From: Sphingomonas sp. PP-CC-1A-547
GTDB taxonomy: Bacteria > Pseudomonadota > Alphaproteobacteria > Sphingomonadales > Sphingomonadaceae
Assembly (NCBI RefSeq): GCF_003610375.1
Contig: NZ_RAPZ01000010.1
Coordinates: 1,028,161-1,092,160, forward strand
Length of the DNA stretch: 64,000 bases
Reading direction: 5' to 3'
Below are positions 25,391-33,973 of the stretch, piece after piece. Each line of letters opens with the position of its first letter. Positions within the stretch are counted from its first letter, which is position 1. The position numbers and the translations under genes are program-made. The notes under the pieces are model-generated. The model saw nothing but the letters and a program-made list of their open reading frames with translations, ran no database searches and was not told where the DNA came from.

Positions 25391-27342
25391 GCGGGTACGG
25401 CGGTGGCTTCCTCGCGGCCGGCGATCAAGGCGTCGACCACTGCGGGATCGGCGAGCGTCGAGGTGTCGCCGAGCTGGTCGAGCTGGTTCTCCGCGATCTT
25501 GCGCAGGATGCGGCGCATGATTTTCCCCGAGCGCGTCTTCGGGAGCGCGGGGGCGAACTGGAGGATGTCGGGGGTCGCGATCGGGCCGATCTCGCGACGG
25601 ACCCATTGGACGAGTTCCTTGCGGAGCTCCTCGCTCGGCTCGGCGTTCGCGTTGAGCGTGACGTAGGCGTAAATGCCCTGGCCCTTCACGTCGTGCGGCA
25701 TGCCGACGACCGCGGCTTCGGCGACCTTCGAATGCGCGACCAGCGCGCTCTCGACTTCGGCGGTGCCCATGCGGTGGCCGCTGACGTTGATGACGTCGTC
25801 GACGCGGCCGGTGATCCAGTAATAGCCGTCCTCGTCGCGGCGGCAGCCGTCGCCGGTGAAATACTTGCCGGGGTAGGTCGAGAAATACGTCTGGAAGAAG
25901 CGCTCGTGATCGTTCCACACGGTGCGCATCTGGCCGGGCCAGCTGTCGGCGATGACGAGATTGCCCTCGACTGCGCCCTCCAGCACCTTGCCGTCCGCAT
26001 CGACCAGTTCGGGCAGCACGCCGAACAGCGGCTTGGTCGCGCTGCCGGGCTTGAGAGCGGTTGCGCCGGGCAGTGGCGAGATCATGTGCCCGCCCGTTTC
26101 GGTCTGCCACCAGGTGTCGACGATCGGGCAGCGGCCGTCGCCGACGACATTGTGGTACCAGTTCCACGCCTCCGGATTGATCGGTTCGCCGACCGAGCCG
26201 AGCAGGCGCAGCGACTTGCGGCTGGTGCGCGTCACCCAGTCGTCGCCTTCGCGCATCAGCGACCGGAGCGCGGTCGGTGCGGTGTAGAGGATGTTGACCT
26301 GATACTTATCCACGATCTGCCAGAAGCGGCTGTGATCCGGGTAGTTGGGCACGCCCTCGAACATCACGGTGGTCGCGCCGTTCGCGAGCGCGCCGTACAG
26401 CGAATAGGTGTGGCCGGTGACCCAGCCGACGTCCGCCGCACACCAGAAGATCTCGCCGGGGCGGTAGTTGAAGACGTATTCGTGCGTCATCGACGCCCAT
26501 ACCAGATAGCCGCCGGTCGAGTGGAGCACGCCCTTGGGCTGGCCGGTCGAGCCGCTGGTGTAGAGGATGAACAGCGGGTCCTCTGCGTTCATCGGCTCGG
26601 GGGCGCAGTCGGTCGACTGCCCCTCGACGCAGTCCGCATACCAGCAGTCGCGGCCTTCGGTCATCGTCACCTTGCCGCCGGTGCGGCGGACGACGATGAC
26701 GGTCTCGACCGCGAGATCGCCGTGGTCGAGCGCGGCGTCGACGTTTGCCTTCAACGGCACGGTCTTGCCGCCACGCAGGCCTTCGTCGGCGGTGATGACG
26801 ATGCGGCTGTCGCAGTCGTGAATGCGGTTGCAGAGACTCTCGGGCGAGAAGCCGCCGAACACCACCGAATGGATCGCGCCGATCCGCGCGCAGGCGAGCA
26901 TCGCGAACGCCGCCTCGGGGATCATCGGCAGATAGATCGTGACGCGGTCGCCCTTCCTGACGCCCTTGGCCTTCAGCGCGTTGCCGAGCTTCGACACTTC
27001 GTCGCGCAGTTCGGCGTAGCTGATCTTGCGGTCGTCGGCGGGGTCGTCGCCTTCCCACAGGATCGCGGTCGCGTCGGGGCGCGTCTCGGCGTGGCGATCG
27101 ACGCAGTTCGCGGCGACGTTCAGCTGGCCGTCCTCGAACCAGCGGATGTGGAAATCGCTCTCGTCGAACGACGTATCCTTGATCTTGGTCGGGGGCACGA
27201 TCCAGTCGAGCCGCTTGGCCTCCTTCGCCCAGAACGCGTCGGGATCGGTCGCGGCCTCGGCATACATCCGGTCATAGGCGGCGGCGTCGATCAGGGCGTC
27301 CTTCGCCCATTCCGCGGGGACGGGATAGCTTGCCTCGGTCAT
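25387..27342 (-). CDS. acs: Acetyl-CoA synthetase
   Basis: 651 residues, activating acetate to acetyl-CoA through acetyl-AMP. AMP-binding core [19 protein letters not shown] near residue 265, [15 protein letters not shown] near 410, and the C-terminal acetylation/catalytic Lys motif [11 protein letters not shown] near 605. The ATG at 27342 follows AGGAGA and gives MTEASYP; the open frame upstream is not conserved-looking. crbR follows in a four-base overlap. The 146-base gap to the divergent porin gene holds both promoters and is the obvious place for CrbR binding. Confidence 0.95.
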   Translation of the reverse strand: MTEASYPVPAEWAKDALIDAAAYDRMYAEAATDPDAFWAKEAKRLDWIVPPTKIKDTSFDESDFHIRWFEDGQLNVAANCVDRHAETRPDATAILWEGDDPADDRKISYAELRDEVSKLGNALKAKGVRKGDRVTIYLPMIPEAAFAMLACARIGAIHSVVFGGFSPESLCNRIHDCDSRIVITADEGLRGGKTVPLKANVDAALDHGDLAVETVIVVRRTGGKVTMTEGRDCWYADCVEGQSTDCAPEPMNAEDPLFILYTSGSTGQPKGVLHSTGGYLVWASMTHEYVFNYRPGEIFWCAADVGWVTGHTYSLYGALANGATTVMFEGVPNYPDHSRFWQIVDKYQVNILYTAPTALRSLMREGDDWVTRTSRKSLRLLGSVGEPINPEAWNWYHNVVGDGRCPIVDTWWQTETGGHMISPLPGATALKPGSATKPLFGVLPELVDADGKVLEGAVEGNLVIADSWPGQMRTVWNDHERFFQTYFSTYPGKYFTGDGCRRDEDGYYWITGRVDDVINVSGHRMGTAEVESALVAHSKVAEAAVVGMPHDVKGQGIYAYVTLNANAEPSEELRKELVQWVRREIGPIATPDILQFAPALPKTRSGKIMRRILRKIAENQLDQLGDTSTLADPAVVDALIAGREEATAVPA

Positions 27343-27488
27343 CTGGCTCTCCTTTTGCCGCGCTGTACGCGGTCGCGTTCGGGCGATCATCCCTAACCAA
27401 AGTAAGGGATGGACGCAGGTTCGCAATGCGCCATGATGACGGCGCTGCTATCCACGCGTCAGATCAGTGGAAGAGAGCAGAGACGGGG

Positions 27489-28949
27489 ATGACACGTATG
27501 GCGTTTACGAAACGGCTGGCCTTGACGGCCTTGTTGGCTGGTACCGCGCTGGTGCCTGGCATGGCGCAGGCGCAGACCGCGCGTGAGGTCGAACTCGAGA
27601 CGCGGTTGAAGGCGTTGGAAGCGGCGGTGCAGGATCTGCGCGGCGAGCTGAACGCGGCGCGGGCGACGGCAGCGACCGCGCCCCAGCCTGCTGCTCCGGC
27701 GACATCGACCTCCGCACCTACGGCGGTTGCGTCCGCGCCGAACGATCTGCATCCGACCGCGCCGATGGGCCCGACCGCGCCGACCGCGCTCGCCGAAGCG
27801 AAGGCACCGGGCGCGGCGCCGTCCACCGACGGGTTCAAGGTCGCCGGGACGACGGTAAAGCTCAACGGCTTCATCAAGACCTGGGCATCGGTCAGTCGGT
27901 ACAGCGGTGGCAACATCGCCCCCGAGTCGGTCGGTCGCGATTTCTATTTCCCGAGCATGACCCCGGTCGGTGGCCGCAACGAAGGCAACAGCGTCGAGGC
28001 ACACGCCAAGCAGACGCGGATCGTGCTGGGCACCGAAACGCCGATCGCCGGGCATACGCTGAAGGGCCTGCTCGAAGTCGATTTCCAGGTCGTGCCGGGG
28101 ACTCAAGGCAACCAGCGCGTCGTCAACGGTTACAACCCCGGCCTGCGCCGTGCGTTCTTCACGTTCGACAATTGGCTGTTCGGGCAGGAGTGGACCAACT
28201 TCCAGTATATCGGTGCGCTGCCCGAGACGACCGACTTCATCGGACCGTCGGAAGGCACCGTGTTCGTCCGCCAGGCGCAGATCCGCTACACGCGCAAGCT
28301 CAACGACACGCTGTCGCTGTCGGTCGCGGCCGAAAACCCGGAGACGGCATCGACCAGCCTTGCCTCGGCAACGATCGTCGAGAATGCCGACGATCGCCTG
28401 CCCGACGTCACCGCGCGCCTCAACTACAAGACCGCGTTCGGCGAGTTCTCGCTGGCCGGCCTCGCGCGCCAACTGACGATCGATACGGGTGCGCTCAAGG
28501 ACAGCGCCACCGGCTGGGGCGTGTCGTTCGCGGGCAAGGTGCCGCTCGACGCCAAGGGCCGCTCGGACATCCGCTTCATGGTCACGCACGGCGACGGGAT
28601 CGGCCGTTATGTCGGCCTCGATCTCGCCCCCGACGCGGTGTTCGTGCCGGTGGTCGGCGCGCGGCTGTATACGCCGAGCCTGACCGCAGGGTTCGCGGCG
28701 TTGAAGCTCGGCTGGACCGACAAGCTGCGCTCGACCTTCATCGGCAGCGTCCAGTCGATCGACTATCCGACCGGCGGCGAGCCCGTCGGCGCGAGCGACT
28801 CGGCGTGGAGCGCGTCCGCCAACCTGTTCTACTCGCCGATCAAGAACATCGATCTCGGCGTCGAATTCCGTCACGCGGAGCGCGAACTGGTCGACGGGCA
28901 GGTGGGCAAGATGGACCGCGGCGAGCTCGCCGCGCGGTACTCGTTCTAG
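27489..28949 (+). CDS. DcaP-like outer-membrane porin
   Basis: 486 residues: signal peptide cleaved after MAQAQ (about residue 28), a coiled-coil segment (ETRLKALEAAVQDLRGELNAA), an Ala/Pro/Thr-rich linker to about residue 115, then a beta-barrel beginning VKLNGFIKTWASVSRY and ending with a terminal Phe (LAARYSF). This is the DcaP layout known from Acinetobacter, where the trimeric porin passes negatively charged, carboxylate-type compounds. Being divergent from acs and followed by an MHS-type carrier, it may import carboxylic acids (inference). Confidence 0.83.
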   Translation: MTRMAFTKRLALTALLAGTALVPGMAQAQTAREVELETRLKALEAAVQDLRGELNAARATAATAPQPAAPATSTSAPTAVASAPNDLHPTAPMGPTAPTALAEAKAPGAAPSTDGFKVAGTTVKLNGFIKTWASVSRYSGGNIAPESVGRDFYFPSMTPVGGRNEGNSVEAHAKQTRIVLGTETPIAGHTLKGLLEVDFQVVPGTQGNQRVVNGYNPGLRRAFFTFDNWLFGQEWTNFQYIGALPETTDFIGPSEGTVFVRQAQIRYTRKLNDTLSLSVAAENPETASTSLASATIVENADDRLPDVTARLNYKTAFGEFSLAGLARQLTIDTGALKDSATGWGVSFAGKVPLDAKGRSDIRFMVTHGDGIGRYVGLDLAPDAVFVPVVGARLYTPSLTAGFAALKLGWTDKLRSTFIGSVQSIDYPTGGEPVGASDSAWSASANLFYSPIKNIDLGVEFRHAERELVDGQVGKMDRGELAARYSF

Positions 28950-28963
28950 GGCACAAATTCACG

Positions 28964-29088
28964 ATCCTCCCCCGCAAGGGGGAGGTGTCGCCGAAGGTGA
29001 CGGAGGGGGAGGACACGGAACGATGGTCATCGCCTGCCGCCCCCTCCGTCAGGCGAGTGCCTGCCACCTCCCCCTGGCGGGGGAGGAT
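28964..29088. repeat. Family C palindrome, copy 2
   Basis: From ATCCTCCCCCGCAAGGGGGA to CCCCTGGCGGGGGAGGAT, with GACGGAGGGGGAGGACAC in the left part and CCCCCTCCGTCAGGC in the right. Lies just after the porin stop; nothing else is seen before the MFS gene. Confidence 0.85.
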
Positions 29089-29179
29089 AAGTGGGCCGCT
29101 AATCGGCATTTTTTTTCGCGTTCACAAGTCGGCGGAGATCGGCTGTTCCACCCAATTTTCCTTCTGAGAGGATACCGCC

Positions 29180-30847
29180 ATGGCGACTACAACAGGGGAT
29201 GCTTCGCCCCTCGGGCATGTGAAGCAGAGCCAGCCGCTCATCATCATCGCGTCGTCACTTGGCGCAGTGTTCGAATGGTATGATTTCTACCTCTACGGCC
29301 TGCTGGCGACGATCATCACCGCGCAGTTCTTCTCGGGCGTCAACGAGACGACCGGGTTCATTTTCGCGCTTGCGGCGTTCGCGGCCGGGTTCGCGGTGCG
29401 GCCGTTCGGCGCGCTGGTGTTCGGGCGGATCGGCGATGTCGTCGGGCGCAAGAACACATTCCTCGTCACGATGGCGATCATGGGCCTGTCGACCTTCCTG
29501 GTCGGCCTGCTCCCCAGCTACGCATCGGTCGGCGTCGCCGCGCCGATCGCGCTCGTCGTGCTGCGGCTGTTGCAGGGCCTCGCGCTCGGCGGCGAATATG
29601 GCGGCGCCGCGACCTATGTCGCGGAGCACGCACCCGACAAAAAGCGCGGGCTGTTCACCAGCTTCATCCAGACCACCGCCTCGCTCGGGCTGTTCGCGGC
29701 GCTGCTGATCGTGATCGGCGTGCGGACTTTGGTCGGCGAAGAGGCGTTCGCGGCATGGGGCTGGCGCATTCCGTTCATCGTCTCGATCGCGCTGCTCGCG
29801 GTGTCGCTCTGGATCCGCATGCAGCTCGAAGAGAGCCCGGTGTTCCAGAAGATGAAGAACGAGGGCAAGACCTCGAAGGCGCCGCTGACCGAAGCGTTCG
29901 GACAGTGGAGCAATTTGAAGGTCGTGCTGATCGCATTGTTCGGTGCGGTCGTCGGCCAGGGCGTGATCTTCTACACCAGCCAGTTCTACGCGTTGTTCTT
30001 CCTCGAGAAGAACCTGCGCGTCGACGGGCCGACCACCAACATCCTGATCGCGATCGCGCTGTTGATCGCTACGCCGGCGTTCATCTTCTTCGGCTGGCTA
30101 TCGGACAAGATCGGGCGGAAATACATCATCCTGACGGGCTGCGCGCTCGCTGCGCTGACGTACATGCCGCTGTTCCATGCGCTGTCGAAGGCCGCCAACC
30201 CGGCGCTCTATGCAGCACAGGCCAATTCGCCGGTGAGCGTCGTCGCCAATCCCGACGAGTGCTCGGTGCAGTTCGATCCGGTCGGCAAGAACAAGTTCGA
30301 CAGCAGCTCGTGCGACATCGCCAAGGCGTATCTGGCGAAGGCCGGCATCTCCTATGCCAACGTGATCGCACCCGCGGGCACCGTCGCGCAGATCCACATC
30401 GGCGGCACGACCATCCCGGTCGTCAATCCCGCGGTCGTCTCGGGACCTGAGAAGGCAGCGGCGATCAAGGCGTTCGGCGCGGAAGTGAAGACCGCCCTGA
30501 CCTCGGTCGGCTACCCTGAAAAGGCGGACCCGGCGCAGATCAACAAGCCGATGGTGATCGCGATCCTCGTCCTGCTCGTGCTGTACGTGACGATGGTCTA
30601 CGGGCCGATCGCCGCGCTGCTGGTCGAGTTGTTCCCGACGCGGATCCGCTACACGTCGATGTCGTTGCCCTATCATATCGGCAATGGCTGGTTCGGCGGG
30701 TTCTTGCCGACTACCGCGTTCGCGATGGTCGCCGCGACCGGGGATATCTATTACGGCCTCTGGTATCCGATCGTCGCCTGCGCGGTGACGGTGCTGGTCG
30801 GGCTGGTGTTCCTGCCCGAGACGTTCCGTCGGTCGCTGCACGGCTGA
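29180..30847 (+). CDS. MFS transporter, metabolite:H+ symporter type, with extra soluble loop
   Basis: 555 residues. The first half has MHS-family signatures: FEWYDFYLYG, RPFGALVFGRIGDVVGRKNTF, LQGLALGGEYGGAATYVAEHAP and WGWRIPF. Relatives carry small carboxylates, shikimate or betaine with protons. Residues about 335-455 are an insertion not found in the classical family: it holds two Cys (C361 and C378, with CSVQFDP and SSSCDIAK) and lies after the eighth helix, so it may face the periplasm and carry a disulfide. The ending GLVFLPETFRRSLHG is normal. Position next to the porin and acs suggests a carboxylate substrate. Confidence 0.87.
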   Translation: MATTTGDASPLGHVKQSQPLIIIASSLGAVFEWYDFYLYGLLATIITAQFFSGVNETTGFIFALAAFAAGFAVRPFGALVFGRIGDVVGRKNTFLVTMAIMGLSTFLVGLLPSYASVGVAAPIALVVLRLLQGLALGGEYGGAATYVAEHAPDKKRGLFTSFIQTTASLGLFAALLIVIGVRTLVGEEAFAAWGWRIPFIVSIALLAVSLWIRMQLEESPVFQKMKNEGKTSKAPLTEAFGQWSNLKVVLIALFGAVVGQGVIFYTSQFYALFFLEKNLRVDGPTTNILIAIALLIATPAFIFFGWLSDKIGRKYIILTGCALAALTYMPLFHALSKAANPALYAAQANSPVSVVANPDECSVQFDPVGKNKFDSSSCDIAKAYLAKAGISYANVIAPAGTVAQIHIGGTTIPVVNPAVVSGPEKAAAIKAFGAEVKTALTSVGYPEKADPAQINKPMVIAILVLLVLYVTMVYGPIAALLVELFPTRIRYTSMSLPYHIGNGWFGGFLPTTAFAMVAATGDIYYGLWYPIVACAVTVLVGLVFLPETFRRSLHG

Positions 30848-30872
30848 AATCTTTGGCCTGTAGTTGAACGAC

Positions 30873-30910
30873 GAAGGGGTCGGTTTGGGTGAACCCAAAC
30901 CGACCCCTTC
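30873..30910 (+). terminator. Strong hairpin after the MFS gene
   Basis: A perfect 18-base-pair stem (30873-30890 with 30893-30910), GAAGGGGTCGGTTTGGGT and complement. There is no T-tract on either side, so it may stabilise or end transcripts of the convergent MFS and YflT-like genes without being a classical intrinsic terminator. Confidence 0.6.
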
Positions 30911-30973
30911 GCTATTCCGACGCTGTCACCTTGCCCCCCGATACGCTGGCAGCAAGGATCATAACGGCGTCGT

Positions 30974-31615
30974 TCAGTAGGTCGTCGAGTTCGTCGACGA
31001 TACCGAACCATAGCGGCCACGCTCGGCAACGACTTCATCGCGCGTGTACGCGGGCGCTGCCTCGTCGAAGCGCGTCCAGCCGTCCTGGCGATAGGCTGCA
31101 CCACGCGTAGTCGCATCGACCGAACGATGACGATCGAGAACCGCTTCGGCCTCGGTCGCGAGGCTGTCGTCGACGCGTGCGCTGAGCAACGTGCCGCCGC
31201 GACGGACGCCTTCCGAATAGACATGCGCCTCGTCATCGGTGTGACCGGCGTCCTTCAGCGCGCCGACGATCGTGCCGGTGGCGGCACCGCCCGCTGCACC
31301 GATACCGGCACCGACGACGGTCGACGCGAGCCAGCCGGCCGCGACGATCGGTCCCAGACCCGGGATGGCGAGCAAGCCGAGACCGGCGAGCAGGCCGCCG
31401 ACGCCGCCGACGGCCGCACCGGTCGAGACACCACGGCTAACATCGCCACGATCGTTGACGTCGTCCAGCGACGTGTCGTGATCGCCATGCGCGCCATCGG
31501 CGTTGTTCGCGACGATGCTGATCGAGTCATGCGGCACGCCGAGACGCTCGAGATCGTTCAACGCAGACTTCGCATCCGAATAATCGTCGAACAGGCGGGT
31601 AAGGGTCTTGGTCAT
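30974..31615 (-). CDS. YflT-like general-stress-domain protein with glycine zipper
   Basis: 213 residues: an N-terminal domain (TRLFDDYSDAKSALNDLERL, DSISIVANN) as in the YflT/general stress protein 17M family, then a hydrophobic glycine-zipper segment (about residues 65-115, GGVGGLLAGLGLLAIPG and VVGAGIGAAGGAATG), then a second domain with YSEGVRRGGTLLSARVDD and a Ser/Thr/Tyr-rich tail. The start has a GGAGAGA ribosome site. Third of three small genes reading leftward (GlsB-like, PepSY-like, this one); all are types often induced by stress. Confidence 0.8.
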   Translation of the reverse strand: MTKTLTRLFDDYSDAKSALNDLERLGVPHDSISIVANNADGAHGDHDTSLDDVNDRGDVSRGVSTGAAVGGVGGLLAGLGLLAIPGLGPIVAAGWLASTVVGAGIGAAGGAATGTIVGALKDAGHTDDEAHVYSEGVRRGGTLLSARVDDSLATEAEAVLDRHRSVDATTRGAAYRQDGWTRFDEAAPAYTRDEVVAERGRYGSVSSTNSTTY

Positions 31616-31638
31616 CGTTTCTCTCCTGGAAAAATGGA

Positions 31639-31950
31639 TCAGCGTGCAGTCACGTTGCCCTTGTAGTCGAGCCCGACATCGACCTTCTTGCCGGCCTTGG
31701 TCGCGCTGCCGCGCCAGACGCCGTCCTTGTCCTTCGCCAGGCGCGAGACCGACTGGTAGCCGGCCTTGGTCAGGCGACCACGAGCCTGGTCCTCGGAGAA
31801 GGAATTGGCGCCCTTGGCCGGTGCCGCGACATGGGCTGCATCGTTGTTCTTGACGGCGGGGTTGTGTGCGCCGGCGTGCGTTGCGGTCTGGGCGACGGCG
31901 CTGGAGGCCAGCAGCATTGCGCCGCATGCCATGAATGCTCGAATGGTCAT
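31639..31950 (-). CDS. Exported PepSY-like small protein
   Basis: 103 residues with a signal peptide cleaved after AVAQT (about residue 21), a His/Ala-rich linker and a single PepSY-like module: FSEDQARGRLTKAGYQSVSR, LAKDKDGVWRGSATKAGKKV, VGLDYKGNVT. The helix-then-three-strand pattern is typical of PepSY-like periplasmic proteins of unknown role. The gap of 23 bases to the YflT-like gene suggests one transcript. Confidence 0.75.
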   Translation of the reverse strand: MTIRAFMACGAMLLASSAVAQTATHAGAHNPAVKNNDAAHVAAPAKGANSFSEDQARGRLTKAGYQSVSRLAKDKDGVWRGSATKAGKKVDVGLDYKGNVTAR

Positions 31951-32036
31951 GATACTCTCCTGAGTTTCTGGTTTTGAAAACGGGGACGGTCGCCGGGTGG
32001 GAGGCGGCATGTCGACCACGCCGCCTTCCGGTCGGA

Positions 32037-32306
32037 TCAGCGAACCGTACCGCGACGAAACATGTTGACGATCGCGAGCAGGATCACCGCGCCGACCAGC
32101 GAGATCAGGATCGACTGGATGTTGAGCGCGCCGTCCATGATCGATGCGCCACCGATCAGCGGCGTGATCAGGAAGCCGGCCAGCAACGCGCCGACGATGC
32201 CGACGACGATGTTGAGGAAGATGCCCTGCTGCGCATCGGTGCGCATGATCATGCTGGCGACCCAACCGATGAGCCCGCCGACGACGAGAAGAATGATGAG
32301 GTTCAT
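32037..32306 (-). CDS. GlsB/YeaQ/YmgE family membrane protein
   Basis: 89 residues with three membrane helices and the family glycine patterns: LLVVGGLIGWVASMIMRTD at the start, then NIVVGIVGALLAGF and a last helix ending FRRGTVR. Transglycosylase-associated (GlsB/YmgE) proteins are small stress-related inner-membrane proteins without known mechanism. The ATG at 32306 has an AGGAG site; the longer in-frame ORF upstream does not. It is divergent from the PAS-LuxR regulator. Confidence 0.87.
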   Translation of the reverse strand: MNLIILLVVGGLIGWVASMIMRTDAQQGIFLNIVVGIVGALLAGFLITPLIGGASIMDGALNIQSILISLVGAVILLAIVNMFRRGTVR

Positions 32307-32491
32307 GATGAGGCTCCTGGACGATGATGGTACGAATGGATGGTACAGGAGGCTCAACAGTCGGGATCGCCGATCCGTTCAGTTTCGGCGCCGCGCCAGG
32401 GTTTTCGGATTGGTGCTCACATACCGGTCGTATTGGTACAAATGTAGCGTCAGGCACGGAACCGCGGCCCCCTTTTGGTCGCTGGACAGGC

Positions 32492-33967
32492 ATGATCAAG
32501 ACCAACGGCAAGCCGCTCCACGCCCCGACCCTACATCACCTGGAACAGCTCATGACCGGGTTGCTCGAAGGGGTGATCCTGATGGATCCGACCGGCATGA
32601 TCCTCAGCGCGAACCCGGCGGCGTTGAAGATGCACGGCGTCAAGGCGTTGGCCGACCTGGGCGAGACCGCGGACGATTACGCGGCGCGCTTCCGGCTGCG
32701 GTACCGCGATGGTCGCAAGCTGCCGCGCCGCGAATATCCTTTGATGCGGCTGCTCGCCGGCGAAAGCTTTCCCGACCTGATCGTCGAGGTCTCGTCGCCG
32801 GATGCGGACGAGCCACGCTGGGTGCATCAGGTCCGCGACATCGTCATGGACGAGGATGGCGGCGATCCGGACTGCCTGGGGATGGTCATCAACGACGTCT
32901 CCGAACGGTTCGATGCGGAGGACCGGTTCCAGGCGATGTTCCATGCGAACCCCGCCCCTGCCCTCATCATGCGGGTCGCCGACCAGCGCTATGTCCTGGT
33001 CAACCAGGGGTTCCTCGATCTCTCCGGCTACGACCGCGACCAGATCGTCGGCAAGACGCTGTTCGATCTCGACTTCCTCGCCGAGGTCGAGCGCAAGCCG
33101 TTCGTCAAGGAACGCGTGGCCGCCGGCAAGACCGTGCCACAACTGGAGGCGGAACTGCCGCTTGCTGGGGGCGACAAGACGCTGGTCATCCTCGCCGGCC
33201 AGCCGATCGAACTCGCCAACGAGGACTGCCTTCTCTTCACCTTCGCCGACCTCGAGCCCCGACGGCGCGCGCAACTGGCGTTGCAGGCGAGCGAACGGCA
33301 CTTCGCATCGGTGTTCGAGATGGCCCCCGTCGCGATGGTCATTACCAAGGGCGACGAGAACCGCATCGTGCAGGTGAACGCGGCGTTCAAGAGCCTCACC
33401 GGCTACACCGATCACGCGGTCGTCGACCGGATCGCCGACGATCTCCAGCTATGGAACGACGCCGCACAGCGGGTGGAGCTGGAAACCGAGATCCGCGAGC
33501 GGAACGGCATTCGGGGCCGCGATGTCCGCCTGCTGCACAAGAACGGCGAAACGCTGGACTGCCTCGTCTCCGCCGAACGGATCAGCGTCGACGGCACCCC
33601 CTGCGTCCTGTGGCTGTACCAGGACATCACGGCGCGCCGCCGCGGTGAACTCGAACTCGTCGAGGCGATCGACGCGGTGATGAAGGACGCCAACTGGCTG
33701 AGCCGGTCGATCATGGACAAGCTGGCGACGCTGCGAAATCCACGCGCCGGCTCGGGTGCCACGCCCCCCACCACCGAACTCAGCAAGCGTGAGCGCGAGG
33801 TGCTCGAACTGATCTGCCAGGACCTCGACGATGCGGCGATCGCCACTCGGCTCGACCTGTCGCGCAACACGGTGCGCAACCATGTCGCGCGGCTTTATGC
33901 GAAGATCGGCGTCAACCGGCGCAGCGCCGCGATCGTGTGGGCGCACGAACGCGGCGTCGGGGCGTAA
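32492..33967 (+). CDS. Three-PAS LuxR-type transcriptional regulator
   Basis: 491 residues. A first PAS domain begins at about residue 15 (LLEGVILMDPTGMILSANPA), a second at about 145 (MFHANPAPALIMRVADQRYV, then YDRDQIVGKTLFDLDFL) and a third at about 270 (VFEMAPVAMVITKGDENRIV, ending VLWLYQDITARRR). A C-terminal LuxR helix-turn-helix starts at about residue 425 (LSKREREVLELICQDLDDAAI, RNTVRNHVARLYAKIGVNR). No kinase or receiver domain is present, so it may sense a ligand or redox state directly. The ATG at 32492 is where PAS-protein-like sequence starts. It is divergent from the envelope/stress trio and convergent with the Bcr/CflA pump (6-base gap). Confidence 0.85.
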   Translation: MIKTNGKPLHAPTLHHLEQLMTGLLEGVILMDPTGMILSANPAALKMHGVKALADLGETADDYAARFRLRYRDGRKLPRREYPLMRLLAGESFPDLIVEVSSPDADEPRWVHQVRDIVMDEDGGDPDCLGMVINDVSERFDAEDRFQAMFHANPAPALIMRVADQRYVLVNQGFLDLSGYDRDQIVGKTLFDLDFLAEVERKPFVKERVAAGKTVPQLEAELPLAGGDKTLVILAGQPIELANEDCLLFTFADLEPRRRAQLALQASERHFASVFEMAPVAMVITKGDENRIVQVNAAFKSLTGYTDHAVVDRIADDLQLWNDAAQRVELETEIRERNGIRGRDVRLLHKNGETLDCLVSAERISVDGTPCVLWLYQDITARRRGELELVEAIDAVMKDANWLSRSIMDKLATLRNPRAGSGATPPTTELSKREREVLELICQDLDDAAIATRLDLSRNTVRNHVARLYAKIGVNRRSAAIVWAHERGVGA

Positions 33968-33973
33968 CGGGTA

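Noticed and set aside
32356..32381. TGAAC-N17-TGTT on the minus strand before the GlsB-like gene
   Set aside because: Two deviations from the EcfG consensus, not distinguishable from chance.
32458..32491. GGAAC before the PAS-LuxR regulator as an EcfG promoter
   Set aside because: No GTT-type -10 element at 16-17 bases.
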